DNA of 64,000 nt. Origin: Xanthostigma xanthostigma. Taxonomy: Eukaryota; Arthropoda; Insecta; Raphidioptera; Raphidiidae. Positions 1 through 10,665 of this stretch are shown in pieces; the stretch's first letter is position 1, and each line of letters begins with the position of its first letter. The notes beneath the pieces were generated by a model. It saw only the letters and a program-made list of their open reading frames with translations. It did no database searches and was not told the origin of the DNA. The stretch is taken from NCBI GenBank assembly GCA_963575645.1, contig OY754464.1, forward strand, positions 79,644,948-79,708,947. The letters run 5' to 3'. The translations under genes were made by a program, and so were the position numbers.

Positions 1-340
1 ACCATTAGGGTGCAAACATGTACTTCTGTCTTTTTTTAAGCCGTAAGCACTGGCGTATCCAGGAGGGCAAAACAAACACGGGGGACCCGACTTAAGAAAT
101 TTCTAATTTGCCCCCTCCTGGACCAAAAGCTTGGTACGCCCATGTTAACGTCATAGAAAAAGACAAAGTTTTTGAAACAGAGATACTTTATTCAGATTGA
201 ATGCAAGTACATCAACCAATCCTATCATCGGAGAAATCAGAGAATTACATTGAAGAAAGAGACGCAGATATATTTTCGATACGCTTTGTTGCCTTCGCAC
301 ACCGCACATTAAGTAGATAGACAATGATTCATATAGTAAA
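1..340. repeat. Inverted paralog of the 24.0-24.7 kb locus (empty-site copy)
   Basis: The segment reads in reverse complement against about 23985-24715: the shared text includes the 'gcgtatccagg' stretch, the 'gaaacagagatactttattc' stretch and the 'agtagatagacaatgattc' stretch. At 309-312 this copy has a single TTAA, exactly where the 24-kb copy carries a 417-bp TTAA-flanked element, so it preserves the pre-insertion state. Positions about 52-151 look like a small TIR element (imperfect ends CACTGGCGTATCCAGG and its complement). No coding signal is visible. Confidence 0.75.
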
Positions 341-617
341 TAATTAAATATATATATTTCTAGAGCTTAGGATTTTTTAAGATTGTGAATTTAATGGATA
401 TCCCTATATCTAAAAATCTCGCTAAACATATTTGTAGCTTAAAAATCTATTTTTAGGCTATGCGCCTTTGGACACTTTATAATGACCTTGAAACTATTAA
501 ATAAAATCACTTTCGATCAATTTAACCGAGAAACAAATCCCATAAGGTTTGTGCGGAGTTCTTTGGAAAAAAAACACCTCGCGTAATTAATGGACCTCCT
601 CTAAGGTGGTTCCTAAC
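341..617. other. Anonymous AT-rich DNA
   Basis: No coding frame, RNA gene or clear repeat was recognised. A segment near 430-545 resembles text near 21735-21850 (both contain 'ttttaggctatgcgcc' and 'tcgatcaatttaaccgag'), so it is probably an old dispersed repeat. Confidence 0.4.
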
Positions 618-914
618 AAAATTCTAAGCAATAAGTTGACAGTTTTGTATATTAATTTGAACTCGAAAAGAGTCACGGGTAAAGTCTAGTTGAAAATGTA
701 TTTGAAATTTTAATAAAGCAAACAGAAATAACAATATAATAATTCTCTATAATTAAACAGTAGGTAAAATTCTAAGCAATAAGTTGACAGTTTTGTATAT
801 TAATTTGAACTCGAAGAGAGTCACGGGTAAAGTCTGGTTGAAAATGTATTTGAAATTTTATTAAAGCAAAAAGAAATAACAATATAATAATTCTCTATAA
901 TTAAACAGTAGGTA
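618..914. repeat. 148-bp tandem duplication
   Basis: Two head-to-tail units with a period of 148 bp (the motif 'attctaagcaataag' starts at 621 and 769; 'cagtaggta' closes each unit). The units differ at only a few bases, so the duplication is fairly young. No coding frame runs through it. Confidence 0.9.
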
Positions 915-1216
915 CTTCATTTACATATGAATATATTTGCGCGATAAGTCGTAAAAAATGTCGCGTGATATTTTTTGACCTGAAAGCACACAAAGAAAAA
1001 CTTAGTACGCCTGCGTGCGTGAGATAATTAAAATGAAAACTTTACTCGATTATTAAATTCAAGTCAACGGCAATTGAAAGCACTATGTTTACATCGATAT
1101 GTAAATAAACGCCAACATTTCACTAATAAAGCTTGATTCACGCCTGACGAGGTAAAATGCAGCGGGTGCGGTGGCTCGTGAAAATTTACTGTTAGAATTT
1201 TCAATATAGTCGTCTA

Positions 1217-1780
1217 CAGGGACGGATCTACATAGGAACCCCGTCATCTACAGGGACGGATCTACATAGGAACCCCTAAGTGTCAAGGGCCCACAGATTT
1301 TTTTGTTTTTTTTTCATAAACAATGAGCACTTATCTTATGGCAAAAAAGGTTTAATATTAATTATTTGTTATCATTTCTGTGTGAATTTTGACAAATTTT
1401 TAGGTGAATTTTGTCAATTTTTGGGTGAATTTTTTAACAATTTTTTAGGACAATTTTGAAATTTTTTTGAGCGAAATTTGAAATTTTTTTGGGTGAATTT
1501 TTTATCAATTTTTTGGGTCAATTTTGAAATGTCTCTTGGGCAAAATTTTAAAATTTTTTGGGTGAATTTCGACATTTTATTGGGTTGAAGTCTAACATTT
1601 CTTTTGCTGCATTTATAGTATTATTTGCTTGGCCATGTTACCATTCAACTCTGATTATGCTGTTATTAGAAATAAATTTTAAATCTCACTTAAAGGATCT
1701 TAATTTAACAAAAAAAAAAAAATGCGGCCCCATTAGATTTCAATAAGTTCTAGGCCCCGAAAAACCTAGATTCGCCCCTG
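1217..1780. mobile_element. hAT-type MITE with internal minisatellite
   Basis: The ends are inverted (CAGGGACGGATCTACA at the left; CAGGGGCGAATCTAGG as the complement of the right end). The flanks are an 8-bp target duplication, GTCGTCTA at 1209-1216 and GTCGTCTG at 1781-1788, as expected for hAT transposition. The left end is itself duplicated with a 34-bp period (1217 and 1251). The interior (about 1380-1585) is a degenerate array of a 'ttttttgggtgaattttgacaa' type unit. There is no transposase, so it is non-autonomous. A left-truncated relative lies at 46165-46541. Confidence 0.85.
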
Positions 1781-1808
1781 GTCGTCTGTGCAAGAATGTT
1801 CGTTTAAA

Positions 1809-2640
1809 CTAGTGGCCCGGTCCGGCTTCGCCCAAATTTTTTTAATTTTATCTCCAAATTCTGCGGTCATCAAGTGTGGTTGGACTTTTAAAACCTTATT
1901 TTAATATCAAAGTAACAATTTCTGATTAATAATAATGAACAAAGAAACCAAATGCATATATTTAAACTCTAAAAGTCGGGTAAAAGTCTAGCGTTTCAAA
2001 TTATCTCAACATTGAATCAACCAATTAATTTTATAATAATGTACTTTTGTGTTTTAAAATAACGCAATAACCTACTGTTTTGCATGGCCCCCTATAAAAA
2101 TAACAGCATTTAATGCCTGTATAGCGGTAGTAAAATGATTCATTACGCACTAATGCCTAAAGTAAAACAAAAGAAATGCGATTTTACCAATGAGCAACAG
2201 AGCGTTGTCTTCGCTAATCCAAATAGATTTCAGTATAGTCAAATACTCACCCGGCCCCCGGGCGCGGTAGATATAATTCTGCAAAAAGTATTTCATTTGC
2301 GGCCCGGCGTCTGAACCAATAGCTTCGAGCAAATTCTACCAGGTTTGCTTCTGAACTAATAGCTTTGAGCGAATTCTATCAGATGTTGCTACTTGGTACT
2401 AAAACAATTTTTTTTGTTTGTTTCTAATAGCTTTGAGTAAATTCTATGAGATGTCGCTGGATGCTACTAAAACAGATTTTTTTGAGAAAACACCGTAATT
2501 TTGTAAAAAAAAATTAATAAAAACTATCCCATAGCGTAAGTTGGACAAAGCAAGATACATTTACGAAATTTCATTAAAATCGGTTCAGTGGTTTCAGAGA
2601 TTAGCGCGGACGAACATCGTGACACGAGATTTTTATATCC
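1809..2640 (-). mobile_element. Helitron-like element, minus strand
   Basis: On the minus strand the 3' end is a GC-rich segment finishing in CTAG followed by T (CTAG at 1809-1812), the standard Helitron terminus. The opposite end carries the conserved 5' segment with 'gcgctaatctctgaaaccac' (about 2595-2635 in complement). The interior holds repeats of a 'ctattagttcagaagcaaat' type unit, also present at 30.1-30.3 and 35.1 kb. No Rep/helicase coding is seen, so the copy is non-autonomous. The exact 5' base is uncertain. Confidence 0.7.
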
Positions 2641-3156
2641 TTCCCAGTGCTAGGGTAGATACTGTTTATTAAAATACGTGAAAAATCTATTTTTGATCAC
2701 ACTTCGTCAACGCGGAAGTAAAACGTGGTTGCAGACAGAGAGAGAGATAATAGATTATAAACGCTCGACAAGCGAGGTCGTCAGCGGTTACAGACAGAGG
2801 TCCTGTTACTGTTTTATATATTAAAACTTCAAGTATCGGAACACGTAGGTTTCATCTTGAGTCAATACAGTGGAAGAATTCTATGCAGTTTACCATAGAT
2901 TTCAAAGCCACAAAAAGCAAAACAAGTTCCATTCGTCGGGAGCTGCTAATACTTCATACTGTGAACCAGGGCATGGCGAAGAATCTTATTCGAAAAAGAT
3001 GCATGTTTAATCATTGCCTGCACTTGCGGACCAGCGAATCACTAATAAAATCTGCTGCAACTTCGTGTAGTAGTATATTACACCACAAGTGTAAGTGTGA
3101 TATTTTTGCCATGATGTCTGAGGTTATCACAGCTTCGACCAGTGTGGTGTATACTA
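2641..3156. other. No gene; hairpin bearing the 'accacaag...gtgtggt' stem near the end
   Basis: Mostly anonymous. The last 90 bases (about 3070-3150) form an imperfect stem between 'ttacaccacaag' and 'cagtgtggtgta', the same structure seen intact at 57685-57774 immediately before another copy of the ATGAAG foldback family. It is probably part of that family. Confidence 0.45.
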
Positions 3157-3430
3157 TTTTTCTTCATACCTCGGTCGTAAGCACGCTGATTAAATACATT
3201 AATTAATTAATTACATAAAAACACAGATAAATTCCAAGCAAGCTTTGAATTTATACGTAGTTATACACAAATGACAGCTGGTTGCGATTATTAGCTAAAA
3301 TGTAATAGGGTTGCTATGGAAACGACATCTAAACAACAGTTGATTGGTTGTTTTTGCTGTAACTGTTAGACTTTCTGCTTTACAATTGGTGCCGAAAGTA
3401 GGCACTTTTGATCGAGGTATGAAGAAAAAT
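3157..3430. mobile_element. 'ATGAAG' foldback element, copy 1
   Basis: The ends are inverted repeats: TCTTCATACCTCGGTCG at the left and its complement CGATCGAGGTATGAAGA at the right. The interior contains 'ttccaagcaagc' and 'ggttgctatggaaacgacat', shared with copies at 45.9, 57.8 and 61.2-62.3 kb. There is no coding capacity. The family is not one I can name; the exact 5329-5548 copy has a 12-bp target duplication. Confidence 0.7.
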
Positions 3431-3889
3431 ATTTATCAAGCCCTGACAAAAGAGCGAACTGCTTCAATGCTTGTTTTATTTTTCTAATAAATAGACTCAA
3501 CAAAGTATAAACTTCAATTAAAGAAAAGTCTGTTGAAGTACATACAAAAAGTGAAAGAAATCAAAGAAACTTCAAAGCGTTAATAAAGCTCCTTATTTTG
3601 TTTTAATATGGAGTGGGTAGCAATATGTTGTAATTAACGAAAATGTTCAACGCAATATCGATTATAATATAATTTGAAAACAAAGCTGACGAGATCCCTG
3701 AAAAAAACTGCTAAAAATTCCCGATTTTAAAATGTATGTTCAAGAACAACGTTTTAATTTTTTTATTAAATATTAATTGGATAAAAAAACGAATACGAAG
3801 ATAAATAGACTACCTAAACAATTAAAAAAAATTGTATATAGGAAAATTCGGCGGAAAACTTGATGTAAAACAGAAAATAATGTTAATAA
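3431..3889. other. Anonymous AT-rich DNA
   Basis: Nothing recognisable: no frame, no tRNA box, no clear repeat. Confidence 0.4.
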
Positions 3890-4330
3890 TGTGCTCAAAG
3901 TTTTTTACCATTTCAACCCACAAGTGGGGAATGGCACTAGTTTAGGTCAAAAATCACTTTTCAATAATTTTATAATATCTTTTCGTTTTGAGGTCCCCCG
4001 AATCCAAAAAACATATTTTTGGAAAAACGCTGTGCGTCTGTTGGTCTGCTTGTGAGCACGATATACAAGTCAAACAGATGAACGGATTGAAACCAAATTT
4101 TGGAAGGATGTTTGGTATGCAAATATGAAGAGTCCTATTGTTTTTGGGGAAAATCGGCGCATGCGCAAAAGAGATATATGCTATAACGGTGTTTTTTATA
4201 TAATAATGGTATACTTTTCATAACGGTTTATTATTCTATTTATTTTTTTCAAGAAAGTTTAGTTATAGTTTCGGAAATAGTTTGAAAATGAAAAAAAAAT
4301 CAGCCGCTCTTTTGTTTTGTAGATCTGAAT
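3890..4330. repeat. Dispersed element with 'CCCACAAGTGGGG' end
   Basis: The segment starts at an end containing the small palindrome CCCACAAGTGGGG and continues through 'ttttcgttttgaggtccccc', 'cagatgaacggattgaaacc' and 'gcgcatgcgcaaaagag'. The same ordered text recurs at 6515-6810, 17285-17420 and, inverted, 17625-18165. No protein is encoded. Superfamily unknown. Confidence 0.65.
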
Positions 4331-4514
4331 AGCAAATGTCATATTGAATACTAGCCATTACCCGCGCCACCTCACGCGATATCAGAAATTTTATTTTCTT
4401 TATTATACTATATCAAAGATCAACATTTTGAAGTTGGAATGGTCCCGTCGCCAAATTGGCTGGAATTTTTTATTGTGAAATAAATGTACCTATTTCGAAC
4501 CATTATGCAAAATT
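4331..4514. other. Anonymous DNA
   Basis: No feature supported. Confidence 0.3.
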
Positions 4515-4750
4515 TCATCAATCTATACAGATAAATAAAACTGAAATGTCTGTAATGTCAAAATAATAAATGCATATAATATATACGGTAACATTTTTTC
4601 AAGTTTTTGTTAGGGCTAATCTCCAAAACGACTGGACCCATTTTGACGGGACTTTCATTGACCGATAGCTAATGTTATAAAGAGTAACTTACGCTAAAAA
4701 AATAAGAAGTTTTAACGATTTATTAGCTTCACTGACGCGACGCTAAAAGT
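4515..4750 (+). mobile_element. Helitron-like 5' segment (fragment)
   Basis: Begins with an A/TC junction and 'tatacagataaataaaac', then 'gctaatctccaaaacgactgg', the conserved 5' region of widespread insect Helitrons. No CTAG terminus follows within range, so this is a decayed fragment. Confidence 0.45.
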
Positions 4751-5248
4751 TCAAATGTGAATTTTCGCGTAACTAACAATTTGAAGGTACTGCATTTTAG
4801 ATTAGGACGGCAGTCGGCAACTATAGAGGTGTACCTACAATATACGCGGACGACAGCTGATATTAAAAGCAGAAATCAGAATATAGTGAAGTAGTAGTAG
4901 CTCTCTATAACAGCGTTATCAAGTGCCACTTGGATATCACTACTCACAAAGGCCTTTGTCACTTCGCTCTGCAGCTCTCTCACTGCGCTATAAAGCTCTC
5001 ACAAAATACGATTCACCGATTTCACATAGGATATTATAGAGGACATGGGGAGATATCAGTCTCGTTGCTTTTCTATGTTTCTTTGAATTGACATTAAGTC
5101 TTCTCGTTGTGTTAAGTCAAGATGAATTATATTAAAAACGCACTAACCAATCAAATTGGCATTGTTAAAGCGAATAGATTACGACATAAAAAAAGATTAA
5201 GGAATTTTACAGTCACTTTGTTGAGGTTGGCAATTTTGGCAAACTTAT
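4751..5248. other. Anonymous DNA
   Basis: No gene, RNA gene or clear repeat recognised. Confidence 0.35.
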
Positions 5249-6052
5249 GCCCATATTCACCGAACACTATTAAAAAAAGAAGTCAGTAATCTTGGAACAA
5301 ATATATTCGTTAGAATAAAATATACTTTCTTCATATTCGCTCGAAAGTACGTACTTTCGTCAGCAGGGACGAAAGATTGACATTTACTCCTAGTGAGAAC
5401 GGCGGGAGGAAAAAATTTCTCATGCGTATTTATACTCGTAACTAGGGTTACCGCTGTCATTTAATATAATAAATAACAGGGAGGAAATGTCAAACTTTCG
5501 TCCCTGCTATAAGGGGCGAAAGTACGTATTTTCGATCGAGGTATGAAGAAAATATACTTTCAATTCACCACGCAAAATAACAGGGAGAAAAATGAGTTAA
5601 AGAATAAATATACACTGCACTATACTTCTTGCTCTTTTTGTTGAATGCCGTTCACCCAAAAATCCAACCGATGGCGTTAGTGTAAACGTCAAAAAAGAGT
5701 TTCACAAAACAATAATGTTTACCTAACCCAATTGCACACAAAACTTCCACTAACTTTAATATTTTACAACTATACACTTCATGAAAGGTGAACAAACAGC
5801 ACATAAATAAATTGTCAAAAACAAACTGTAGATATAATACTCCACGTTTATAGGTTAGGTGTTATGATCTATGTGGCGGCCATTATTATTTTATCAAGAG
5901 AATAAATATTTATACGTGTACCCTCGAAGTGAGACCTCCAGTAAACATAATTATATTTGGTGAATTGAATTATCGTTATTTATTCGGAGGAATATCTACC
6001 TGAAGAACAAATGAACCGAATAAATAACTACTTGCGTTCGGTGAATATGGCC
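5249..6052. mobile_element. MITE with 'GCCCATATTCACCGAAC' TIRs, copy 1
   Basis: Terminal inverted repeats GCCCATATTCACCGAAC and GTTCGGTGAATATGGCC. The interior matches the second copy at 19029-19570 over most of its length ('aaaatccRaccgatggcgttagtgtaaacg' block, 'aggttaggtgtWatgatctatgtggc' block). This copy is about 230 bp longer because a 220-bp foldback element plus a 12-bp duplication has inserted at 5329. No transposase frame. Superfamily not determined. Confidence 0.8.
5329..5548. mobile_element. 'ATGAAG' foldback element nested in a MITE, 12-bp TSD
   Basis: Inverted ends CTTCATATTCGCTCG and CGATCGAGGTATGAAG, each followed inward by the palindromic CGAAAGTACGTACTTTCG motif. It is flanked by direct repeats AAAATATACTTT (5317-5328 and 5549-5560). 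The related MITE at 19029-19570 lacks the insert and has one copy of the target text, which confirms the boundaries. Nothing is coded. Confidence 0.85.
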
Positions 6053-6074
6053 ACAAGAGAAATATAGAGAATAA

Positions 6075-6390
6075 CGTGCACTCATTCTTAAGGGACATTT
6101 TTTACGCCGCTAGGGAATGTTCACGATGAGTAAGTCTTTGGCAGCTATCGTATTTTATCTCGCTCACACAATGGCGGCCATTTTCATCGAATCGCTGGGA
6201 TAGAGAACGCGCAGTCCGTTCTTTATACCTCAATGGGTATTATTAATAACACTAAGTATGTGCATTCATTCTTAAGGGACATTTTTTACGCCGCTAGTGT
6301 GTGTTCACAATAAGTAAGTCTTTGGCAGCTATCGTATTTTATCTCGCTCACACAATGGCGGCTATTTTCAACGAATTGCTGGGATCATTG
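6075..6390. repeat. 184-bp tandem duplication
   Basis: Two units beginning near 6075 and 6259: 'cattcttaagggacattttt' starts at 6083 and 6267, and both continue through 'gtctttggcagctatcgtat' and 'cacaatggcgg'. A piece of the inter-unit text (about 6195-6253, 'gctgggatagagaacgcg') recurs at 7886-7944. Confidence 0.8.
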
Positions 6391-6514
6391 AGGTAGTATA
6401 ACAGGAGACGTCATGACCATTTAATAGAGTGATAAATAACGGTACCAGTAGGTGGAGCTTATAAGTAGCAACAATATGGCGGCTTACCAGAGTCGGACTC
6501 ATTTTTATTTCAAT

Positions 6515-6810
6515 TTTACCATTCCAAATCCACAAGTGGGGTATAGTACTAATTGTTCAGATTTACTTTTCAAAATTTTAACATTTTTTTTTCGTTTTGA
6601 GGTCCGCCGAGTTAAAAAAAAATATTTTTGAAAAAAAAAATCTCTGCGTTTATTTGTCTGTGAACACAATACAGGTCAAACGGATTTTTATTGTTCTTTT
6701 TATTTTTCCAAGAAAGTTTTATAAAAAAGATTTTTTTCTAAATTTCAGTTTCGGAAATATTTTGAAAATAAAAAATCAGTTGTCTTTCGTCCTGAAGACC
6801 TGTCAAAAAT
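6515..6810. repeat. Dispersed 'CCACAAGTGGGG' element, decayed copy
   Basis: Starts with 'ttaccattccaaatccacaagtgggg' text and follows the order of the 3890-4330 copy, with short deletions. No coding. Confidence 0.6.
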
Positions 6811-7141
6811 AAATTAGGTAACTGACAATCATATTATGTAATCATACAAACCAATAGCAAATACTTATAATATTTATTACTACATAGTAACAAGTTCTGG
6901 AAAAATAAATTTGTTGGGGAAGAAAACCAAAACACTTATATTATTTTATTTTAATATGTTTATTTATTTATTTTAATATGTTATGTTTAATGTTTAATAC
7001 ACTATATTTTGTGGGTTGCCAGTCTCCTCTGTTAACAAATTGTACCCAAAGTTGGCGACGTGTCTCATCTTTAGGAAATCTACAAATAATTTATACACAA
7101 TAAATAATCAAATCATAGATTAACGTCTGAATAGAAATCTT

Positions 7142-7506
7142 CAAATAAATAAAATTATCGACCAATTTTTTCAGACTGTATGTTAACAAAAAATTATAAT
7201 TCAATATGAGATATATATTAGATATCGTGTCCATCGAGATAATTATTAATAAAAATCGCAGGATTGTGGACAAAAAGTTATTTATTTAGTGTACGACGTT
7301 TCGTCTATAAATTTAGACTTTTTCAAGTACAATTAATGTGAAAATTTAAAACAATAATTATTATGAAAATAAACATTAATTACTAACCAAAGCAATTAAC
7401 AAAAGTTAAGGTACATAAGACAAAAACATTGAGATATTGAATTATAATTTTATAATTTTTTGTTAATATACAGTCTGAAAAAATTGGTCGATTATTTGAT
7501 TTATTT
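7142..7506. mobile_element. Foldback element enclosing a hammerhead-like motif
   Basis: Two inverted arms: 7142-7207 and 7434-7506, sharing 'gaccaattttttcagactgt' and its complement, followed by an AT-rich block. Between the arms, on the minus strand, lies a hammerhead-like core (7289-7332). The same plan (arms with a hammerhead in the loop) occurs at 35333-35566. Probably a small Penelope/retrozyme-type element; no protein is coded. Confidence 0.55.
7289..7332 (-). ncRNA. Degenerate hammerhead-like motif
   Basis: On the minus strand the order is: stem I half TTGTAC, degraded core TTGAAAA (canonical CTGANGA), stem II GTCTA...TAGAC, GAAAC, GTC, then stem I half GTACA. Stem I and stem II pair well, but C3 and G8 of the catalytic core are changed, so cleavage activity is unlikely. 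Confidence 0.5.
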
Positions 7507-8990
7507 CACAATAAATAATATGACAAATCTTATAAAAAAATACTTTACAATTTTAACCGAATCGAAAACTTTTTATAGTACGGTCCTGTATAGTGCTGAT
7601 ACTAACTACATCTTAATGATACTAACCTATGAAATGTCACTCCAGATGATTTCTTTTTATCAACGCAGTTTCTGCTACCACAACTACGTACCGCACAAGA
7701 AACCATTGTTTGTTCTTTTTGAAAAAACAAAAAAAAATATAATCAAAAGTCTCTAAACACAATAAAACACTGAAATAGCCGTCACACGAGAAGATAGCAC
7801 ACGCTTGACAAAAGAGTCCTACCAATATGGCTGACCTGATGCCGCTTTAGTCACGTGATGTCTTCTCCTTATAATACTACCTCAATGGCTGGGATAGAGA
7901 ACGCGCTGTCCGTTCTTTATACGTCAATGGGTATTATTAATAACCAGTAGGTATATATATTGCATGTTATAATGTTATATTCAAAATATTATGATACAAA
8001 ATCGATACGTTCCTTGTGCTGTCGCCTGGTGGCTGTCGGCTGTATTAATAGGGTGTAGACGGTGCGCAGCGGTATTATGGCGGTATTTAATAATTAAACA
8101 GCTGTAATAACGTAACATAATACCGAATGTAACCGCGCTTATCCAATATTTAGTGAATGTATACAAATACAGGCTAGAGAAACGGATCGTATGGGGATAC
8201 AGTCTAACAGCTAACTTATTATGTTATACATAAATGTAGTATAAATGCATAGAGTGTGGTTTGTTTGCGTTGCATTTACCTCGATAACTATTAGAGTTGG
8301 GGAATAAAATAACTTCACGAATGAAAAAATCACTCTGACCAACCGTCTAAAAATGATCACCGTGATCTGACAAGAGGTAACTACGGTCCAGTATGTTGTG
8401 CCATTTCACCGCAATCGCGACGGTCGCTCCAACCGAGTAGCCGACGTAGCGTCCGACCGAGTGTTTGCTCGGTCGGGATCGACGTGACAAAGTCACGATG
8501 ATTTTTAACTGTGATTTTTATGTAACTGGAGTAACAGTCACTGTGATCACATAGTAACCACTTTTCCCATGTCTTGCTATTCGCTATGTGCAGATGCTTG
8601 GAAGGGAGACGCTGAACGACCGTGCGCGCTTAGCGGTGAAAGCTCGCATTTTTACGGCATATGTGTTGATATAAAATCAAAGGTAAAAAATGACAATTCG
8701 TAAATGCTGCATTATTAATTGTAATAATACATTATTTTTCATTGTTTTATAATTTTCGTATATTTACATTAATATCTTTTAAACTATGCGTTCTAAAATT
8801 ATAAAAAAAAAATATACCTACGCGTCGATTTGAGAACCTCCTCCGTTTTTGTTTTTCGTCGGTTAAAAAAAATATATTTGTTTTTTTCATTTGATACGTC
8901 ACTTGAAAAATATATATTTTTTTAATTTTCCAATTTGTCCCCCAAAATTAACCCCCAAAAAAGGAATTCGTTTGTTTACGGTATAAGTCC
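7507..8990. other. Anonymous AT-rich DNA
   Basis: No gene supported. The stretch 7886-7944 repeats text of 6195-6253. A GC-richer patch around 8400-8480 (repeated 'gaccgagt', 'gtcgctc') has no open frame or RNA signature. Confidence 0.35.
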
Positions 8991-9200
8991 GTGATTGTAT
9001 CATCTAACTATACCTATGTACCAAATTTCAACTTTTTTCGTCTAGTATATTCGGAGAAACAAGCAGTGACAGACGAACAGACAGACAGACAGATACGAGA
9101 GGGATCTTATATTATGGGTTCCGTTTTTTCATTTGGTATACGGAAGCCTAAAACAGAAAGTTTCCCGGTACTTTCAAGGAATGTGTAAAAATCAGATTCG
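8991..9200. repeat. Fragment of a dispersed 'gacagacagaca...gggttccg' repeat
   Basis: Contains 'gtaccaaatttcaac', a GACA-rich stretch (about 9070-9095) and 'atgggttccgttttt', a combination common in dispersed non-coding repeats of insects. A related piece (gtccgtctgtctgtca) is at 10400-10430. Confidence 0.5.
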
Positions 9201-9221
9201 TATACAACGACGGCTGCATAC

Positions 9222-10076
9222 AAAAATAGTTGGCAAAACCAAAAGTGCACATCCCGCAAGTTTTCCACTGTATGATAAAAAAATAACAATTAAAAAATAT
9301 TTTTAATAAATTTAAAAAGATTTAAAAATTTTAAGAAATAAATAATTAAAAATTGAAAAAATATTTTTTTTAAGTTTGCAAAAATAAAAAAAATTAAGAA
9401 CTATACATAATATAATATATAATTAATATCAAGTGGAATAAAATAAAACAAAATAAAAAGAAAAAAAAAAGAAAAAAATCAATGATCTCGTAAGGAATCG
9501 AACCCAGGACCTTGCCCTTGGGGATCCAACGGCATAACCATTACGCCACGGCGGCCTAATGCTTGTAGTGGTGTTATCACGGTATAGAAGTGTAGCACTT
9601 GTTTTATAAATTACACTATATTTGCACAGCAATTATTATATTGTTTTTTTTAACTATTACTGTCAAAAATAATAAAATAAAACTGTTTATAAAAATTAAA
9701 CTACTGAACACATTTTAGTGAATTTAAATAGGGTTCTGGTCTGATAGTAAACAAAGTGAATAAAATATAACCCAAGGCAATCCGACCAAAATTGCGATCT
9801 GTAGAGTCGTGACGTACGTTCATACGTACATACGTACAGACCAACCGACAACTGCTGTTTGTGATTTTCAATTACAATTTTAATAGTATTTATAAACTCG
9901 AATTGATTTAAAAATGGTTCTGTTTTATAGATTAGAATCTCCTCTTTTCAAAAAGCTTCAATTTGAATGGATTTCGTGTGAAATTAACTTAGATATAACT
10001 TCTTATATGAACGAAAGTCAGCTCTGACGCACAAAGCGATAATAAAGCACATACCGCTAGTTTAGCGGTATGTGCA
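9222..10076 (-). mobile_element. About 0.85-kb element with internal tRNA-like sequence, copy 1
   Basis: Read on the minus strand, the element starts with a hairpin (GCACATACCGCTAAACTAGC...GTATGTGC), continues through 'acttcttatctaagttaatttc'-type text and a short ACGT-rich tract, then a tRNA-like block, a T-rich run, and ends in 'ggatgtgcacttttggtttt'. The same parts in the same order make up 22088-23165 on the plus strand. No protein is coded. It could be a SINE-derived or Helitron-like element; neither diagnosis is firm. Confidence 0.7.
9484..9556 (-). tRNA. tRNA-like sequence inside a mobile element
   Basis: The minus strand shows an A-box-like TGGCGTAATGGTTATGCC and a B box GGTTCGATTCC. 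The acceptor ends do not pair convincingly and the anticodon arm (TTGG...CCAA) is irregular, so isotype is not assigned. It occupies the same place as 22641-22710 in the sister element. Likely a pol III promoter, not a working tRNA gene. Confidence 0.55.
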
Positions 10077-10665
10077 ATTAGGAACAGCTGACCGAGGAGG
10101 AGAGATTAGAATAATATAGTTTAAAATCATGTTTAATACAATGGTAGCTATTATTAGGTTGACAGTACCTACCTATAGTTGAGGGGGATAATCAGTAAAG
10201 TAAGTAGAGTTAATTAACATACCTGATTTTACGCTTGTACTCATGTTTGCAACTATATAACTATATATTATATAACATTACAGAGAGACGCATAAAATAG
10301 GGGTGTGCGAACAATACTCGAACTAAATATTTAGATATTTCAAGTCGACGACAGTTTGTATTTTTAATTTGTAGGATTCAGTAAAAAAGGAACCCTTATA
10401 GGATCACTTTGTTGTCCGTCTGTCTGTCAAGACTCTTAGAAATCAAAACCTATAACTTCCCGTTCACCTCGAATTATGAAATTTGACAAGTAGCAATGTC
10501 TTACAGCACAAGTAAAGGTAAAAATCCGAAAACAATGAATTTGTGGAAATAATGTTTTTAAATCGCAACAACGTGCCACGCACGTACACAGTAACAGCTC
10601 TTAGTAATGCAGTGTAAGCAACCAGTAATTACTATAATAACTTCTAAACTAAAAGATATACATAC
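10077..10665. other. Anonymous DNA with a fragment of a dispersed repeat
   Basis: At about 10373-10500 there is 'ggaacccttataggatcact' followed by 'gtccgtctgtctgtca', a common insect dispersed-repeat phrase. Nothing else recognised. Confidence 0.4.
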
